64,000 nucleotides of DNA from Siccibacter colletis (GCF_000696575.1 NZ_JMSQ01000011.1:62001-126000), one strand, 5' to 3'; positions 35,124 to 43,587 are shown, counted from the first letter of the stretch. Translations and numbers: made by a program. The notes: generated by a model from the letters alone, not told the origin.

Positions 35124-35759
35124 ATGAAGCTTCATATCTACGAACACTGTCCGTTCTGCGTGCGCGGGCAAATGATTTTCGGTCTGAAAAATATCCCGTT
35201 CGAAAAAGTCATCATCATGGAGGGCGACGCTGAGACGCCAACCCGTATGGTCGGGCGCAAAATGGTGCCGATCCTTGAAAAAGACGACGGCAGCTTTATG
35301 GGCGAAAGCATGGATATCGTGAAGTACGTCGATGGCCTTAGCGGCGAACGTATTACCGATGCGCCGGTCGATCCGCAGATTGAGGCCTGGACCAAAGCCG
35401 CCACCGGCCCGCTGTTTAAGCTGGCGATCCCGCGCTTTACCCAAGGCGAATTTCCTGAGCTGGCTACGCCAGACGCCCGTGCCGCCTATCTGGCGCGGGA
35501 AGAAAAAGCCTTCGGCAGCATGAAAACCCTGATGGCCAGCACGCCGGAGCTGCTGGACGAGATGAACCAGAAGCTGCGCGAGCTGGAGCCGCTGGTGGCG
35601 GACCGCGAGCAGATCGATACCAGCGACTTCATCCTGTTCCCGCTGCTGCGTTCGCTGAGCATCGTCAAAGGCATTGAATTTGGCCCTTCGGTAACGGGCT
35701 ATACCGTCAATATGGCGGTGCAGTCGAAGGTGTCGCTGCTATCCGATCAGGCCCGCTAA
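35124..35759 (+). CDS. grxB: Glutaredoxin 2 family protein
   Basis: From ATG 35124, preceded by GGGAGAGAGTA, the protein has 211 residues and the Grx2 plan: an N-terminal thioredoxin fold (MKLHIYEHCPFCVRGQMIFG) and a helical GST-like C-terminal domain. The redox motif is CPFC rather than the CPYC of E. coli Grx2, and RMVGRKMVPILEKDDGSFMG with ESMDIVKYVD gives the glutathione-binding cis-Pro and ESMDI motif. It is clearly diverged from E. coli GrxB, so it may be a second copy rather than the housekeeping one. The next gene (monooxygenase fold) starts 42 nt downstream. Confidence 0.85.
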   Translation: MKLHIYEHCPFCVRGQMIFGLKNIPFEKVIIMEGDAETPTRMVGRKMVPILEKDDGSFMGESMDIVKYVDGLSGERITDAPVDPQIEAWTKAATGPLFKLAIPRFTQGEFPELATPDARAAYLAREEKAFGSMKTLMASTPELLDEMNQKLRELEPLVADREQIDTSDFILFPLLRSLSIVKGIEFGPSVTGYTVNMAVQSKVSLLSDQAR

Positions 35760-35801
35760 CGCCGGGTCAGCCACTATCCCATTCATCAACTGGAGAAGAC
35801 C

Positions 35802-36104
35802 ATGACCGTACCTGTTGTTGCAATTTTTGTTGCCAAACCTGGCGCCGAGCAGACCGTCGAAGCGATGTTCCGCGCGGTGATTGATACCACGCTGACGGAA
35901 GAAGGGTGCATCAGCTACCAGCTGAACCGCGACAGTGAAAATCCGCGTCGCTTCGTCTGGACCGAAGAGTGGCAGAGCCGCGAGCTGCTGCAAAAACACA
36001 TCGAGGCGCCGCACATCGCCACGCTGTTTGCCGAACTGCCGCAGTATATCGAAAGCTCAGACATTATCGCGCTGGAGAAAATGGCGGGTGGTGCTGCGAA
36101 GTAA
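35802..36104 (+). CDS. Antibiotic-biosynthesis-monooxygenase (ABM) fold protein, YgiN-like
   Basis: The 100-residue protein has the small ferredoxin-like ABM fold, with VVAIFVAKPGAEQTVEAMFR at the start, EEGCISYQLNRDSENPRRFV near residue 33, and W-x-E-W-x-S (VWTEEWQSRELLQKH) near residue 55. E. coli YgiN of this family oxidises menadiol-type quinols. GGAGAAGACC precedes the ATG. Its position next to a glutaredoxin gene suggests a shared redox-stress transcript. The ending weak hairpin at about 36108-36131 has no T-run. Confidence 0.85.
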   Translation: MTVPVVAIFVAKPGAEQTVEAMFRAVIDTTLTEEGCISYQLNRDSENPRRFVWTEEWQSRELLQKHIEAPHIATLFAELPQYIESSDIIALEKMAGGAAK

Positions 36105-36219
36105 GAATAATGGCTCCTGCGGGGGCCATTAACTCTTGCTAAGAGAAATAGCAGCGCCATCACGCTGATCTGTCATATACTTCATGCATGTCTTCATGAT
36201 ACCCAGGGGGAGCAGCGCT

Positions 36220-36387
36220 ATGCGTGCCAGAAAAAAGACGACAAGTTACATCCAGCCCTCTCGTGAACGGTTGATACGAAGCGTAGTAACCTCGACCGCT
36301 ATCGAAACCGAACAGTCACCTGAACAGGTGAAAACGACGCTTGATGCGCTGCGCGATAAATTAGCTCATTTACGACTGGCAAATTAA
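36220..36387 (+). CDS. Putative VbhA-like antitoxin, convergent to Fic
   Basis: The 55-residue ORF starts at ATG 36220 (AGGGGGAGC eight bases before it) and ends four bases into the end of the convergent fic gene. Residues STAIETEQSPEQV align with the antitoxin stretch SQRLEGLEPDPQV remembered from Bartonella VbhA, keeping the S-x-x-x-E inhibitory motif but with Thr in place of the final Gly/Asn. The N-terminus is strongly basic (MRARKKTTSYIQPSRERLIR). The Fic protein has no internal S/T-x-x-x-E-G/N motif, so a separate antitoxin is expected. Convergent placement is unusual. Confidence 0.5.
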   Translation: MRARKKTTSYIQPSRERLIRSVVTSTAIETEQSPEQVKTTLDALRDKLAHLRLAN

Positions 36388-37007
36388 TCGTTTCGTATTG
36401 CCTCATTTACTAATTCTTCCATCAAACCATATTCCATATTCATGCCTGCATGAATGGCAGTGATGTACTGATCTTTCTTTTTCTCCCATGCATGGTAATC
36501 GAGGGGCGTAAATCCGGCCTGCACAGCCATAACATCTGCCAGGAGACGAGCCAGACGACCATTACCTTCCCTGAATGGATGAATAATAATGAGTTCAACG
36601 TGCACAGCAGCGATTGCTCTAATGGTTTGTTCCCGGGTCATACCAGAGCATGGCGTGTATTTAGCGAGAAACTGATTCTCGAATCCGCGAAGAAGGAACA
36701 GCAAGCGGGCAGCGGCAGCAAAAAGAAAGTTACTCTTACTGAGATTTACCGTCCGTATTTTTCCAGCCCATGTATAAATATTCCCTAACCATTGAAGATG
36801 CCATCTTTTAAGCAAAGCTATGGTTATTTTTCCACGTGGGAAGTGCTGTTCAAACACATGTACATAAAGTTTTTCCAGCAAAATGAGTTCTACCTCGTTA
36901 ATCTCCTCAGCATCAATGATATTAAGTTTATTGGCTAACACATGCGCTTGTTCATCGAAGGTAAAATATCCTTCATCGTTGGTGATGCGATATTTGCTCA
37001 CAGACAT
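36384..37007 (-). CDS. Fic-domain protein, probable AMP-transferase toxin
   Basis: From ATG 37007 the protein has 207 residues. The full catalytic motif HPFREGNGRLAR is present near residue 136, so AMP transfer from ATP to a target hydroxyl is expected. AGKIRTVNLSKSNFLFA is the target-docking flap region. No inhibitory S/T-x-x-x-E-G/N motif is seen in the protein itself, indicating a class I type needing a separate antitoxin. Base composition is much lower in GC than the surroundings, which suggests horizontal transfer. The start is uncertain: ATG 37070 and 37019 are in frame, and none has a well-placed leader. Confidence 0.82.
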   Translation of the reverse strand: MSVSKYRITNDEGYFTFDEQAHVLANKLNIIDAEEINEVELILLEKLYVHVFEQHFPRGKITIALLKRWHLQWLGNIYTWAGKIRTVNLSKSNFLFAAAARLLFLLRGFENQFLAKYTPCSGMTREQTIRAIAAVHVELIIIHPFREGNGRLARLLADVMAVQAGFTPLDYHAWEKKKDQYITAIHAGMNMEYGLMEELVNEAIRND

Positions 37008-37156
37008 TCCCTTTGTCATCAGGCCAGACGGCTGAGCGTTAAGGCTATTACGTGCTGTAAGCGGGAACATTGATTATTATCAGGATGAAGGAGCATGGTA
37101 ATGCTGGTTAACGAGCAGGTTGCAGGGGCCGTTATAGCCCCTGAAATACAAATGTA

Positions 37157-37255
37157 TTATTCAACAAATGCGCTAACCGGCAGGTCAAACCGTTTCGCCA
37201 GCGCCTGCATGTGTTTTAACGTCAGTTGACAATATGGAAACTGTGAAGGCCGCGC
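37157..37255 (-). pseudogene. C-terminal remnant resembling a HigA-type antitoxin
   Basis: The reverse strand has a 32-codon open tail, RPSQFPYCQLTLKHMQALAK then RFDLPVSAFVE and TAA. The LTLKHMQALAKRF-(x)LP-(x)FV pattern resembles the end of XRE-type HigA antitoxins. The upstream part is missing: the frame runs into the hydrolase terminator. With fic next door it suggests a decayed toxin-antitoxin locus in 37071-37309. The similarity is short and remembered, so the call is tentative. Confidence 0.4.
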
Positions 37256-37259
37256 GCGT

Positions 37260-37283
37260 AAAAAAGGCGCCCGCAGGCGCCTT
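37260..37283 (-). terminator. Terminator of the alpha/beta hydrolase gene
   Basis: AAGGCGCC-CGCA-GGCGCCTT is a perfect 8-bp stem with a 4-nt loop, followed on the reverse strand by TTTTTT. It lies 27 nt after the hydrolase stop. Confidence 0.9.
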
Positions 37284-37309
37284 CTGGTGAATCTTATTTC
37301 GTGAACGCC

Positions 37310-38131
37310 TTACAGCTTCTGCAGAAACGCCAGCAGATCGTTGTTCAGCTGATCCTGATGGGTAACGGCAAAGCCGTGCGGTGCGTTGTCGTAGACTTTC
37401 AACTCGGCACCAGAAATCAGTTCGGCGGAAAGCTTACCGGTGGCCTCGAACGGGACGATCTGGTCGTTGCTGCCGTGGATCACCAGCGTCGGAACGTCAA
37501 CCTTCGCCACGTCGCCGCGGAAGTCGGTTTCTGAGAACGCGGTGACGCAGTCGAGCGTCCCCTTCAGCGAAGCCAGCAGCGCGATGTTCAGCGTCTGGGT
37601 CAGCGCGCCTTCAGAGACCGTCTGGCCCGCGTTCAGACCAAAGAACGGGGTCGCGAAGTCGCTGATGAACTGGGCGCGATCTTTACGCAACCCGTCCTTG
37701 ATGCCGTCGAACACGCTCTTATCAACGCCCTGTGGATGATCGTCGGTTTTACCGAAGATCGGCGTTACCGCGCCCAGCAGCGCCAGGCCAGCCACGCGGG
37801 CGGTGCCGTACGTGCCGATATAACGGGTCACGTCGCCGCCGCCCATGGAGAAGCCCACCAGCGTCACGTCCTGCAGATCCAGATGGGTAATCAGGTCGTT
37901 GATGTCGGAGGCGAAGGTGTCGTAGTTGTAGCCTTCCCACGGCTGATCGGAGCGACCAAAGCCGCGGCGGTCAAAAGCGATCGCACGGTAGCCGCGCTCC
38001 GCCAGGAAGTTCATCTGGCTGTCCCACATATCGCCATCCAGCGGCCAGCCGTGGCTGAACAGAACCGGTTTGCCTGAACCCCAGTCTTTGTAATAAATCT
38101 GCGTGCCGTCTTTAGCTTTGAACGTACTCAT
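37310..38131 (-). CDS. Alpha/beta hydrolase of the cofactor-free haloperoxidase type
   Basis: From ATG 38131 the protein has 273 residues. The nucleophile elbow is GFSMGGG near residue 96, the oxyanion segment is FSHGWPLDGDMWD near residue 25, FDRRGFGRSDQP follows near residue 53, an acid lies in HGSNDQIVP, and the catalytic His in APHGFAVTH near residue 255. These are hallmarks of bacterial non-haem chloroperoxidase/perhydrolase and arylesterase enzymes. It is cytoplasmic. It follows the MFS gene by 48 nt on the same strand and ends at a strong terminator, so it is the last gene of the MFS-DoxX operon. Confidence 0.88.
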   Translation of the reverse strand: MSTFKAKDGTQIYYKDWGSGKPVLFSHGWPLDGDMWDSQMNFLAERGYRAIAFDRRGFGRSDQPWEGYNYDTFASDINDLITHLDLQDVTLVGFSMGGGDVTRYIGTYGTARVAGLALLGAVTPIFGKTDDHPQGVDKSVFDGIKDGLRKDRAQFISDFATPFFGLNAGQTVSEGALTQTLNIALLASLKGTLDCVTAFSETDFRGDVAKVDVPTLVIHGSNDQIVPFEATGKLSAELISGAELKVYDNAPHGFAVTHQDQLNNDLLAFLQKL

Positions 38132-38179
38132 AATGCGCTGCACTCCTCTGTGGTTGTCTGTAAACACTTAGCAGGTGAT

Positions 38180-39802
38180 TCACTCCGGCGCGACCAGGTG
38201 GCGCACAATCGGAGTTGCTTCACCCCGCTGAAACGCTCTGACGCGGCTCTGGATCACATAGTCATTTTCGCTGTGGCGCTCGTGCTGGCGCAGATGCTCA
38301 ATCCACGATCCCACGACAAAGGTTTCCACGAAGGTGCCGGGCTGCTGGATATCTTCGTACACCGACCAAGTCATGGCACCGCCGCGGCGGCGTACCCGGC
38401 GCAGCTCCTGAATCGCCGCGATAAATGCCGGCGCCTGTTGTGGATCAATCTGATATTCAATCGCCACCATCACCGGGCCACGCTCGTGCGCCACCGCCAG
38501 CTCTGCCGCACCCGCTTCAACGTGACTGTCGAGATTCAGCTCGGGATCTTTATCCAGCCGCCAGCGCAGCACCGTGGCGCTGGCCAGCACCATGCCGCCT
38601 GCGGCCAGGCACAGCGAGAGCGGAATAGAGAACAGCGCCGCCAGCTGGCCCCAGACCGCGCTGCCCAGCGTCATCGAGCCGAAAAATACCGTCAGGTAGA
38701 CCGCCAGCGCGCGGGCTTTCACCCAACGTGCAGCGCTGCGCTGCGCCCCGACGTTGAGCGTCGAGAGCACCGCAATCCACGCCGTGCCGGTGAAAAACTC
38801 CAGCGCGGTCAGCAGCCAGAAGTGGCGCACGAACGCCAGCGCCAGCATGGTGAGGGCAAACAGCAGGCTCGCCAGCACCATCAGGCGATCCGGGTTGAGC
38901 GTCGCCCGCAGCCGCGGGAGCAGCATCGCACCGCAGATCGCACCCAGACCAATCGACGCCAGCATAATGCCGTACTCGCCCGGTCCTAGCCCCAGCTCGC
39001 GGCGTGCTACCAGCGGCAGCAGCGCCCAGCCGGCGCTGGCGAACAGGAAGAACGCCACGGTACGCACCAGCACGTTGCGCAGCACCGGGGCGGCATGGAC
39101 GTAGCGCAGCCCGGCGCGCACTGCGGAGAAGAAGTGTTCCGGCGGCAGCTTCTGCACGCTCGGCTCGGCCTTCCAGCGCCAGAGCACAATCCCCACCCCC
39201 AGCACTGACAGCGCGTTAAGCAGGAACACCACCCAGGGGCCAGCGAACGACAGGATCAACCCCCCGAGCGCCGGGCCGATGGCGCGGCTGATGTTGATGC
39301 CCAGCGAGTTCAGGGCAATCGCCGGGGCCAGCTCCTTCTTGCTCACCAGATCCGGCACGATGGCCTGGAACGGCGGCGAACTCATGGCCGCGCCGGTGCT
39401 GAGCAGGAAGGTGGAGATCAGCAGCACCAGCGGCGTGACCTGGCCGGTGAGCGCCAGCGCGCTCAACCCAATGGCCACGATAAACATCCACAGCTGGGAG
39501 AAGAGCAGATAGCGGCGGCGATCGATAATGTCCGCCATTACGCCGGAGGGCAGGGCGAACAGGAACATCGGCAGGCTGCTGGCGGCCTGCACCAACGCCA
39601 CCCACAGCGGATTGGGGCTGAGCGACAGCATCATCCAGCTGGTGCCGACATCGCTCATCCACGAGCCGATGTTGGACACCACGGTGGCGATCCACAGCAT
39701 ACGGAACACCGGCACGCGCAGCGGACTCCAGGTTGAGCTGGTGGGGACTGGTGGCGCGACTTCCTGCGGTACGCGACTGAAGCTTTCATCGGCATTGGTC
39801 AT
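38180..39802 (-). CDS. MFS transporter with C-terminal soluble domain
   Basis: From ATG 39802 the protein has 540 residues. The first about 400 form a 12-span MFS_3/EntS-type carrier (PSGVMADIIDRRRYLLFSQL near residue 85 is the loop 2-3 motif). After residue 415 a soluble tail of about 120 residues follows, with VMVAIEYQIDPQQAPAFIAA, GAMTWSVYEDIQQPGTFVET and a SWIEHLRQHERHSE stretch that looks like an ABM-fold domain. This arrangement is known in a group of proteobacterial MFS proteins. It overlaps the DoxX gene by four bases (ATGA). Likely an exporter; cargo unknown. Confidence 0.87.
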   Translation of the reverse strand: MTNADESFSRVPQEVAPPVPTSSTWSPLRVPVFRMLWIATVVSNIGSWMSDVGTSWMMLSLSPNPLWVALVQAASSLPMFLFALPSGVMADIIDRRRYLLFSQLWMFIVAIGLSALALTGQVTPLVLLISTFLLSTGAAMSSPPFQAIVPDLVSKKELAPAIALNSLGINISRAIGPALGGLILSFAGPWVVFLLNALSVLGVGIVLWRWKAEPSVQKLPPEHFFSAVRAGLRYVHAAPVLRNVLVRTVAFFLFASAGWALLPLVARRELGLGPGEYGIMLASIGLGAICGAMLLPRLRATLNPDRLMVLASLLFALTMLALAFVRHFWLLTALEFFTGTAWIAVLSTLNVGAQRSAARWVKARALAVYLTVFFGSMTLGSAVWGQLAALFSIPLSLCLAAGGMVLASATVLRWRLDKDPELNLDSHVEAGAAELAVAHERGPVMVAIEYQIDPQQAPAFIAAIQELRRVRRRGGAMTWSVYEDIQQPGTFVETFVVGSWIEHLRQHERHSENDYVIQSRVRAFQRGEATPIVRHLVAPE

Positions 39803-40206
39803 GCGCGACCTCCGGTACGGATGCGCCAGCGGCCAGGACCGCACAGCGCAATGGTGGTGAAGATAATCAGCAGCAGCCAGCCGAACTGCCCTTCGGCGAT
39901 GCTCCAGCCGGGATGCACTGCCAGCATCGCCACCAGCAGCACGACGATGATCGGCAGGCAGGCGAGGCGGGTGAACACGCCCAGGGCAATCAGCACCGGG
40001 CAGATGACCTCCGCCAGAATCGCCTCCAGCAGGCTGACGTGCGGCCCGAAGCCAAACGGATCTTCAATGCGTATCAGCTCGGCACTGTAGTGCAGCACTT
40101 TCGGCAGGCCGTGCACGTAGAACAGCAGCAGCGCGCCGGAGATGCGCAGGAAAAACAGCCCCGGATCGAGCAGGGGCGGAACGGCGTTAAGGGTATGGGT
40201 CTTCAT
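39799..40206 (-). CDS. DoxX-family membrane protein
   Basis: From ATG 40206 the protein has 135 residues with four predicted membrane spans. The DoxX landmarks are LDPGLFFLRISGALLLFYVH, GLPKVLHY near residue 40 (family G-x-x-K), and LLEAILAEVICPVLIALGVF near residue 63. The family (DoxX, YphA, CatD, MhqP) is tied to quinone and thiol stress in several bacteria. It lies 81 nt after the amidohydrolase gene and overlaps the MFS gene by four bases. Confidence 0.85.
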   Translation of the reverse strand: MKTHTLNAVPPLLDPGLFFLRISGALLLFYVHGLPKVLHYSAELIRIEDPFGFGPHVSLLEAILAEVICPVLIALGVFTRLACLPIIVVLLVAMLAVHPGWSIAEGQFGWLLLIIFTTIALCGPGRWRIRTGGRA

Positions 40207-40287
40207 GGCATCAGAACGCAAAGCAGCTGCAGCCGAGCGCGCCCCAGAAGGCGTTATCGTCTGAGACCGGAACATCGGAGCGACGCG

Positions 40288-42081
40288 CTACATCATGGGA
40301 GTGCTGGTGGACGCCACACGGGCCGCTGCAGTGGTAACCTGTGCCATACCGACGCGGGCTGCCTGCGGCGGTGCGCTACGGTAGTGACCCGGCACGTTGA
40401 CTACCGGTGACCAGTCCGGCAGCACCGGAATTGACGGCGGCGCCAGCGGGCCGAAGGTGCCGGCGGCGTAGACGATCTCGCCGTCAACAATGGTCAGTAC
40501 GGATTCGATGCCTTTGATCTCCTCTTCCGGTACGCGGAAGTAGTCTTTCGACAGGATCACCATATCCGCCAGCTGGCCCGCTTTGATCAGGCCTTTCTTG
40601 CCTTGTTCGCTGGAGAACCAGGCGCTGCCGTGCGTCCAGAGTTGCAGGGCGGTATCGCGGTCGAGACGGGCATTGACGTCATACATCTGCATGCCGCCGA
40701 CGGTGCGACCGGAAACCAGCCAGTAGAGCGCGGTCCACGGGTTATAGCTGGCGACGCGGGTGGCATCGGTGCCCAGGCCCACCGGAACCCCGGCCTCAAG
40801 CATTTTCGCAACCGGCGGCGTATGGCGCGTAGCGTCGATGCCGTAACGCTCGGCAAAGTATTCCCCCTGGAACGCCATACGGTGCTGCACGGCAATGCCG
40901 CCGCCCAGCGCTTTTACGCGTTCGATGTTGGCTTCGGTGATGGTTTCCGCGTGGTCAAAGAACCAGTGCAGGCCGTTGAACGGGATCTCGCGGTTTACTT
41001 TCTCAAACACATCGAGCATGCGGCTGATGGATTCGTTGTAGGTCGCGTGCAGGCGGAACGGCCAGCGGTGCTCAACCAGATGGCGCACCACGCGTTCCAG
41101 CTCATCTTCCATCCCCGGGGCCAGATCCGGACGCGGCTCCAGGAAGTCTTCAAAGTCGGCGGCAGAGAACACCAGCATTTCACCCGCGCCGTTGTGGCGA
41201 TAGAAATCGCTGCCCTGGCCCGGCGTCAGCATATCGGTCCACTTCTCAAAGTCTTCCAGCTCATGGCCGGGACGCTGGGTAAACAGGTTGTAGGCGATAC
41301 GAATCGTGAGCTGCTTTTTCGCATGCAGTTCGCTGATCACTTCGTAATCGTCCGGGTAGTTCTGGAACCCGCCGCCGGCGTCGATGGCGCTGGTCAGGCC
41401 CAGACGGTTCAGCTCACGCATGAACTGGCGCGTGGAGTTCACCTGCTGCTCCAGCGGCAGCTTCGGCCCTTTGGCCAGCGTCGAGTAGAGGATCATGGCG
41501 TTCGGGCGGGCAATCAGCATGCCGGTCGGGTTACCGTTGCCGTCGCGCTGGATCTCACCGCCTGGCGGGTTCGGGGTATCTTTGGTGTAACCCACCACGC
41601 GCAGCGCGGCGCGGTTGAGCAGGGCACGGTCATACAGGTGCAGGATAAATACCGGCGTGTCCGGGGCGGCCTCGTTGATCTCATCCAGCGTCGGCATGCG
41701 GCGCTCTGCAAACTGGAATTCGCTCCAGCCGCCGACCACGCGCACCCATTGCGGGGATGGGGTGCGCAGCGCCTGCTCTTTCAGCATCCGCAGCGCGTCT
41801 GCCAGCGACGGAACACCTTCCCAGCGCAGTTCGAGGTTGTAGTTAAGGCCGCCGCGGATCAGGTGCAGGTGCGAGTCATTCAGGCCGGGAATAGCGGTAT
41901 GGCCCTTCAGATCCACCACCTGAGTGCCTTCATCGTGATGCTGCATCACTTCGGCGACGCTGCCGACTTCCAGGAATTTGCCGTCGCGGATCGCCGCGGC
42001 TTCCGCCAGCGGGTTTTCGCGGTCGAGGGTATGAAACGCGCCGTTAATCAGTATTAACTCGGCTTTATTGAGCGAAACCAT
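40288..42081 (-). CDS. YtcJ-like amidohydrolase
   Basis: From ATG 42081 (GGAGAG before it) the protein has 597 residues. It belongs to the amidohydrolase 3 group: AIPGLNDSHLHLIRGG near residue 62 holds the H-x-H metal pair, HATYNESISRMLDVFEKVNR near residue 335 and WFFDHAETI near residue 365 provide further His, and VPVGLGTDATRVASYNPWTA near residue 425 has the metal Asp. Its length suits exoenzyme-regulator (AepA)-like members. No signal peptide is evident. It is the first gene of a transcript running to 37310, divergent from the isochorismatase gene across a 242-base gap. Confidence 0.88.
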   Translation of the reverse strand: MVSLNKAELILINGAFHTLDRENPLAEAAAIRDGKFLEVGSVAEVMQHHDEGTQVVDLKGHTAIPGLNDSHLHLIRGGLNYNLELRWEGVPSLADALRMLKEQALRTPSPQWVRVVGGWSEFQFAERRMPTLDEINEAAPDTPVFILHLYDRALLNRAALRVVGYTKDTPNPPGGEIQRDGNGNPTGMLIARPNAMILYSTLAKGPKLPLEQQVNSTRQFMRELNRLGLTSAIDAGGGFQNYPDDYEVISELHAKKQLTIRIAYNLFTQRPGHELEDFEKWTDMLTPGQGSDFYRHNGAGEMLVFSAADFEDFLEPRPDLAPGMEDELERVVRHLVEHRWPFRLHATYNESISRMLDVFEKVNREIPFNGLHWFFDHAETITEANIERVKALGGGIAVQHRMAFQGEYFAERYGIDATRHTPPVAKMLEAGVPVGLGTDATRVASYNPWTALYWLVSGRTVGGMQMYDVNARLDRDTALQLWTHGSAWFSSEQGKKGLIKAGQLADMVILSKDYFRVPEEEIKGIESVLTIVDGEIVYAAGTFGPLAPPSIPVLPDWSPVVNVPGHYRSAPPQAARVGMAQVTTAAARVASTSTPMM

Positions 42082-42323
42082 AAATCTCTCCAGAACGAGG
42101 ATGTCCGGTACAGGGACAAGCGTGAGGGCCACACAGCGAGCATGGCGCAGACGATGGAGCGGATTATGGTCAGTGCGGGAAAAGGGCGTCTAGTTATACA
42201 TAGAGATAATAGTTTCACTTTCCTGAGCGGCCTAACATGCCTGCAGACCGGGGTTGTGACCCCTTTTTCGGCTCGCCAGGCTGTGCTGGCGATGTTGTGC
42301 TTTTTACCTCATTGGATACCATC

Positions 42324-43010
42324 ATGACTGACTCTAAACTTGACCTGTTGACACCCGATAACTGTCAAATCATCTTTATCGACCATCAGCCGCAAATGGC
42401 ATTCGGCGTACAGTCTATTGACCGCCAGGTGTTAAAAAACAACACCGTCGCGCTGGCGAAAGCCGCGAAAGTGTTCAACATCCCGACCATCATCACCACC
42501 GTTGAAACCGAAAGCTTCTCCGGCAATACCTATCCGGAGCTGCTGGACGTGTTCCCGACCCACGACATTCTGGAGCGTACCTCCATGAACTCCTGGGACG
42601 ATCAGAAAGTGCGTGACGCGCTGAAAGCCACCGGTAAGAAAAAAGTGGTGGTTGCCGGTCTGTGGACCGAAGTGTGCAACAACAGCTTCTCCCTGTGCGC
42701 TATCGCCGAAGGCGACTACGAAATTTATATGGTGGCGGATGCGTCCGGCGGCACCTCAAAAGAAGCGCATGACTTCGCCATGCAGCGCATGATCCAGGTG
42801 GGCGTGATCCCGGTAACCTGGCAGCAGGTGATGCTGGAGTGGCAGCGTGACTGGGCGCACCGTGACACCTACGACGCGGTGATGAACATCGTGAAAGAGC
42901 ACTCCGGTGCGTACGGCATGGGCGTTGATTACGCCTACACCATGGTGCACAAAGCGCCGGCCCGCAGCAAAGGCGAGCACCGCACGCTGGCACCGGTACC
43001 GGCACGCTAA
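42324..43010 (+). CDS. Isochorismatase-family hydrolase, YcaC-like
   Basis: From ATG 42324 the protein has 228 residues. The cysteine-hydrolase triad is visible: Asp in IIFIDHQP near residue 20, Lys in KATGKKKVVVAGLW near residue 105 and Cys in TEVCNNSFSLCA near residue 119. It resembles E. coli YcaC, a hydrolase of unknown substrate. It is transcribed divergently from the amidohydrolase gene and ends at a strong terminator 8 nt after the stop. A longer frame opening at 42237 has no leader. Confidence 0.88.
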   Translation: MTDSKLDLLTPDNCQIIFIDHQPQMAFGVQSIDRQVLKNNTVALAKAAKVFNIPTIITTVETESFSGNTYPELLDVFPTHDILERTSMNSWDDQKVRDALKATGKKKVVVAGLWTEVCNNSFSLCAIAEGDYEIYMVADASGGTSKEAHDFAMQRMIQVGVIPVTWQQVMLEWQRDWAHRDTYDAVMNIVKEHSGAYGMGVDYAYTMVHKAPARSKGEHRTLAPVPAR

Positions 43011-43017
43011 TCCCCCC

Positions 43018-43046
43018 GCCGGCCGGATACCCCGGTCGGCTTTTTT
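43018..43046 (+). terminator. Terminator after the isochorismatase-family gene
   Basis: GCCGGCCGG and CCGGTCGGC pair around a short ATACC loop (one G-T pair) and are followed by TTTTTT. The XapX genes start 20 nt later, so readthrough may still feed them. Confidence 0.85.
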
Positions 43047-43065
43047 CACCTACAGAGGAAAGGCT

Positions 43066-43254
43066 ATGAGCGCCTTTTTGATCTCCTCCGCAGCCGGCGT
43101 GCTGATTGGTATGGTTTACGCCCTGCTGAACGTGCGCTCTCCCGCACCGCCCGCTATTGCCCTGATCGGCCTGCTTGGCATCCTGACTGGCGAACAGCTG
43201 ACCAGCCGTTTTCTCGCGCACGCCGCCGCGACGACGTTTGCTTTCCTGCACTGA
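43066..43254 (+). CDS. XapX-domain small membrane protein, copy 1
   Basis: The 62-residue protein starts after AGAGGAAAGGCT and has two hydrophobic helices. MSAFLISSAAGVLIGMVYAL then NVRSPAPPAIALIGLLGILT contains the R/HSPAPP turn typical of XapX (DUF1427) proteins. The role is unknown; the family is often found beside hydrolase genes. A second copy follows 57 nt downstream. Confidence 0.85.
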   Translation: MSAFLISSAAGVLIGMVYALLNVRSPAPPAIALIGLLGILTGEQLTSRFLAHAAATTFAFLH

Positions 43255-43311
43255 GCGCCCGCTGCGGCGCGGCAATAGATATATTCTCTGGACACCCGTG
43301 GGGTAAATGTG

Positions 43312-43572
43312 ATGAAACCATATGTCGTTTCACTGATAACCGGCGTGCTGGCGGGCGCGATTTACGCCCTGCTGCAGGTACACTCTCCTGCACCGCCGGT
43401 GATTGCGTTATGTGGCCTGCTGGGCATGCTGGTCGGTGAGCAACTGATTCCGCTGATCCGCCGCCTGAGGGCAGGCCAGCCCGTCACCCTGGCATGGTTT
43501 CGTCATGAGTGCGTACCGAAAATTAGCGGGACACCGCCGCCCGATGCCGATAACAACGCACAGGTGAAGTAG
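43312..43572 (+). CDS. XapX-domain small membrane protein, copy 2
   Basis: The 86-residue protein (ATG 43312; GTG 43309 also possible) repeats the plan of copy 1 (VVSLITGVLAGAIYALLQVH then SPAPPVIALCGLLGMLVGEQ) and adds a soluble tail of about 35 residues. The two copies are probably an old tandem duplication and could form a heterodimer. It is followed 15 nt later by the response-regulator gene, so the two may be co-transcribed. Confidence 0.85.
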   Translation: MKPYVVSLITGVLAGAIYALLQVHSPAPPVIALCGLLGMLVGEQLIPLIRRLRAGQPVTLAWFRHECVPKISGTPPPDADNNAQVK

Positions 43573-43587
43573 TTCTGGAGGAACATC

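Noticed and set aside
37123-37143. Second terminator, CAGGGGC/GCCCCTG hairpin
   Set aside because: No T-run on either strand and no gene end next to it; probably part of the decayed toxin-antitoxin stretch.
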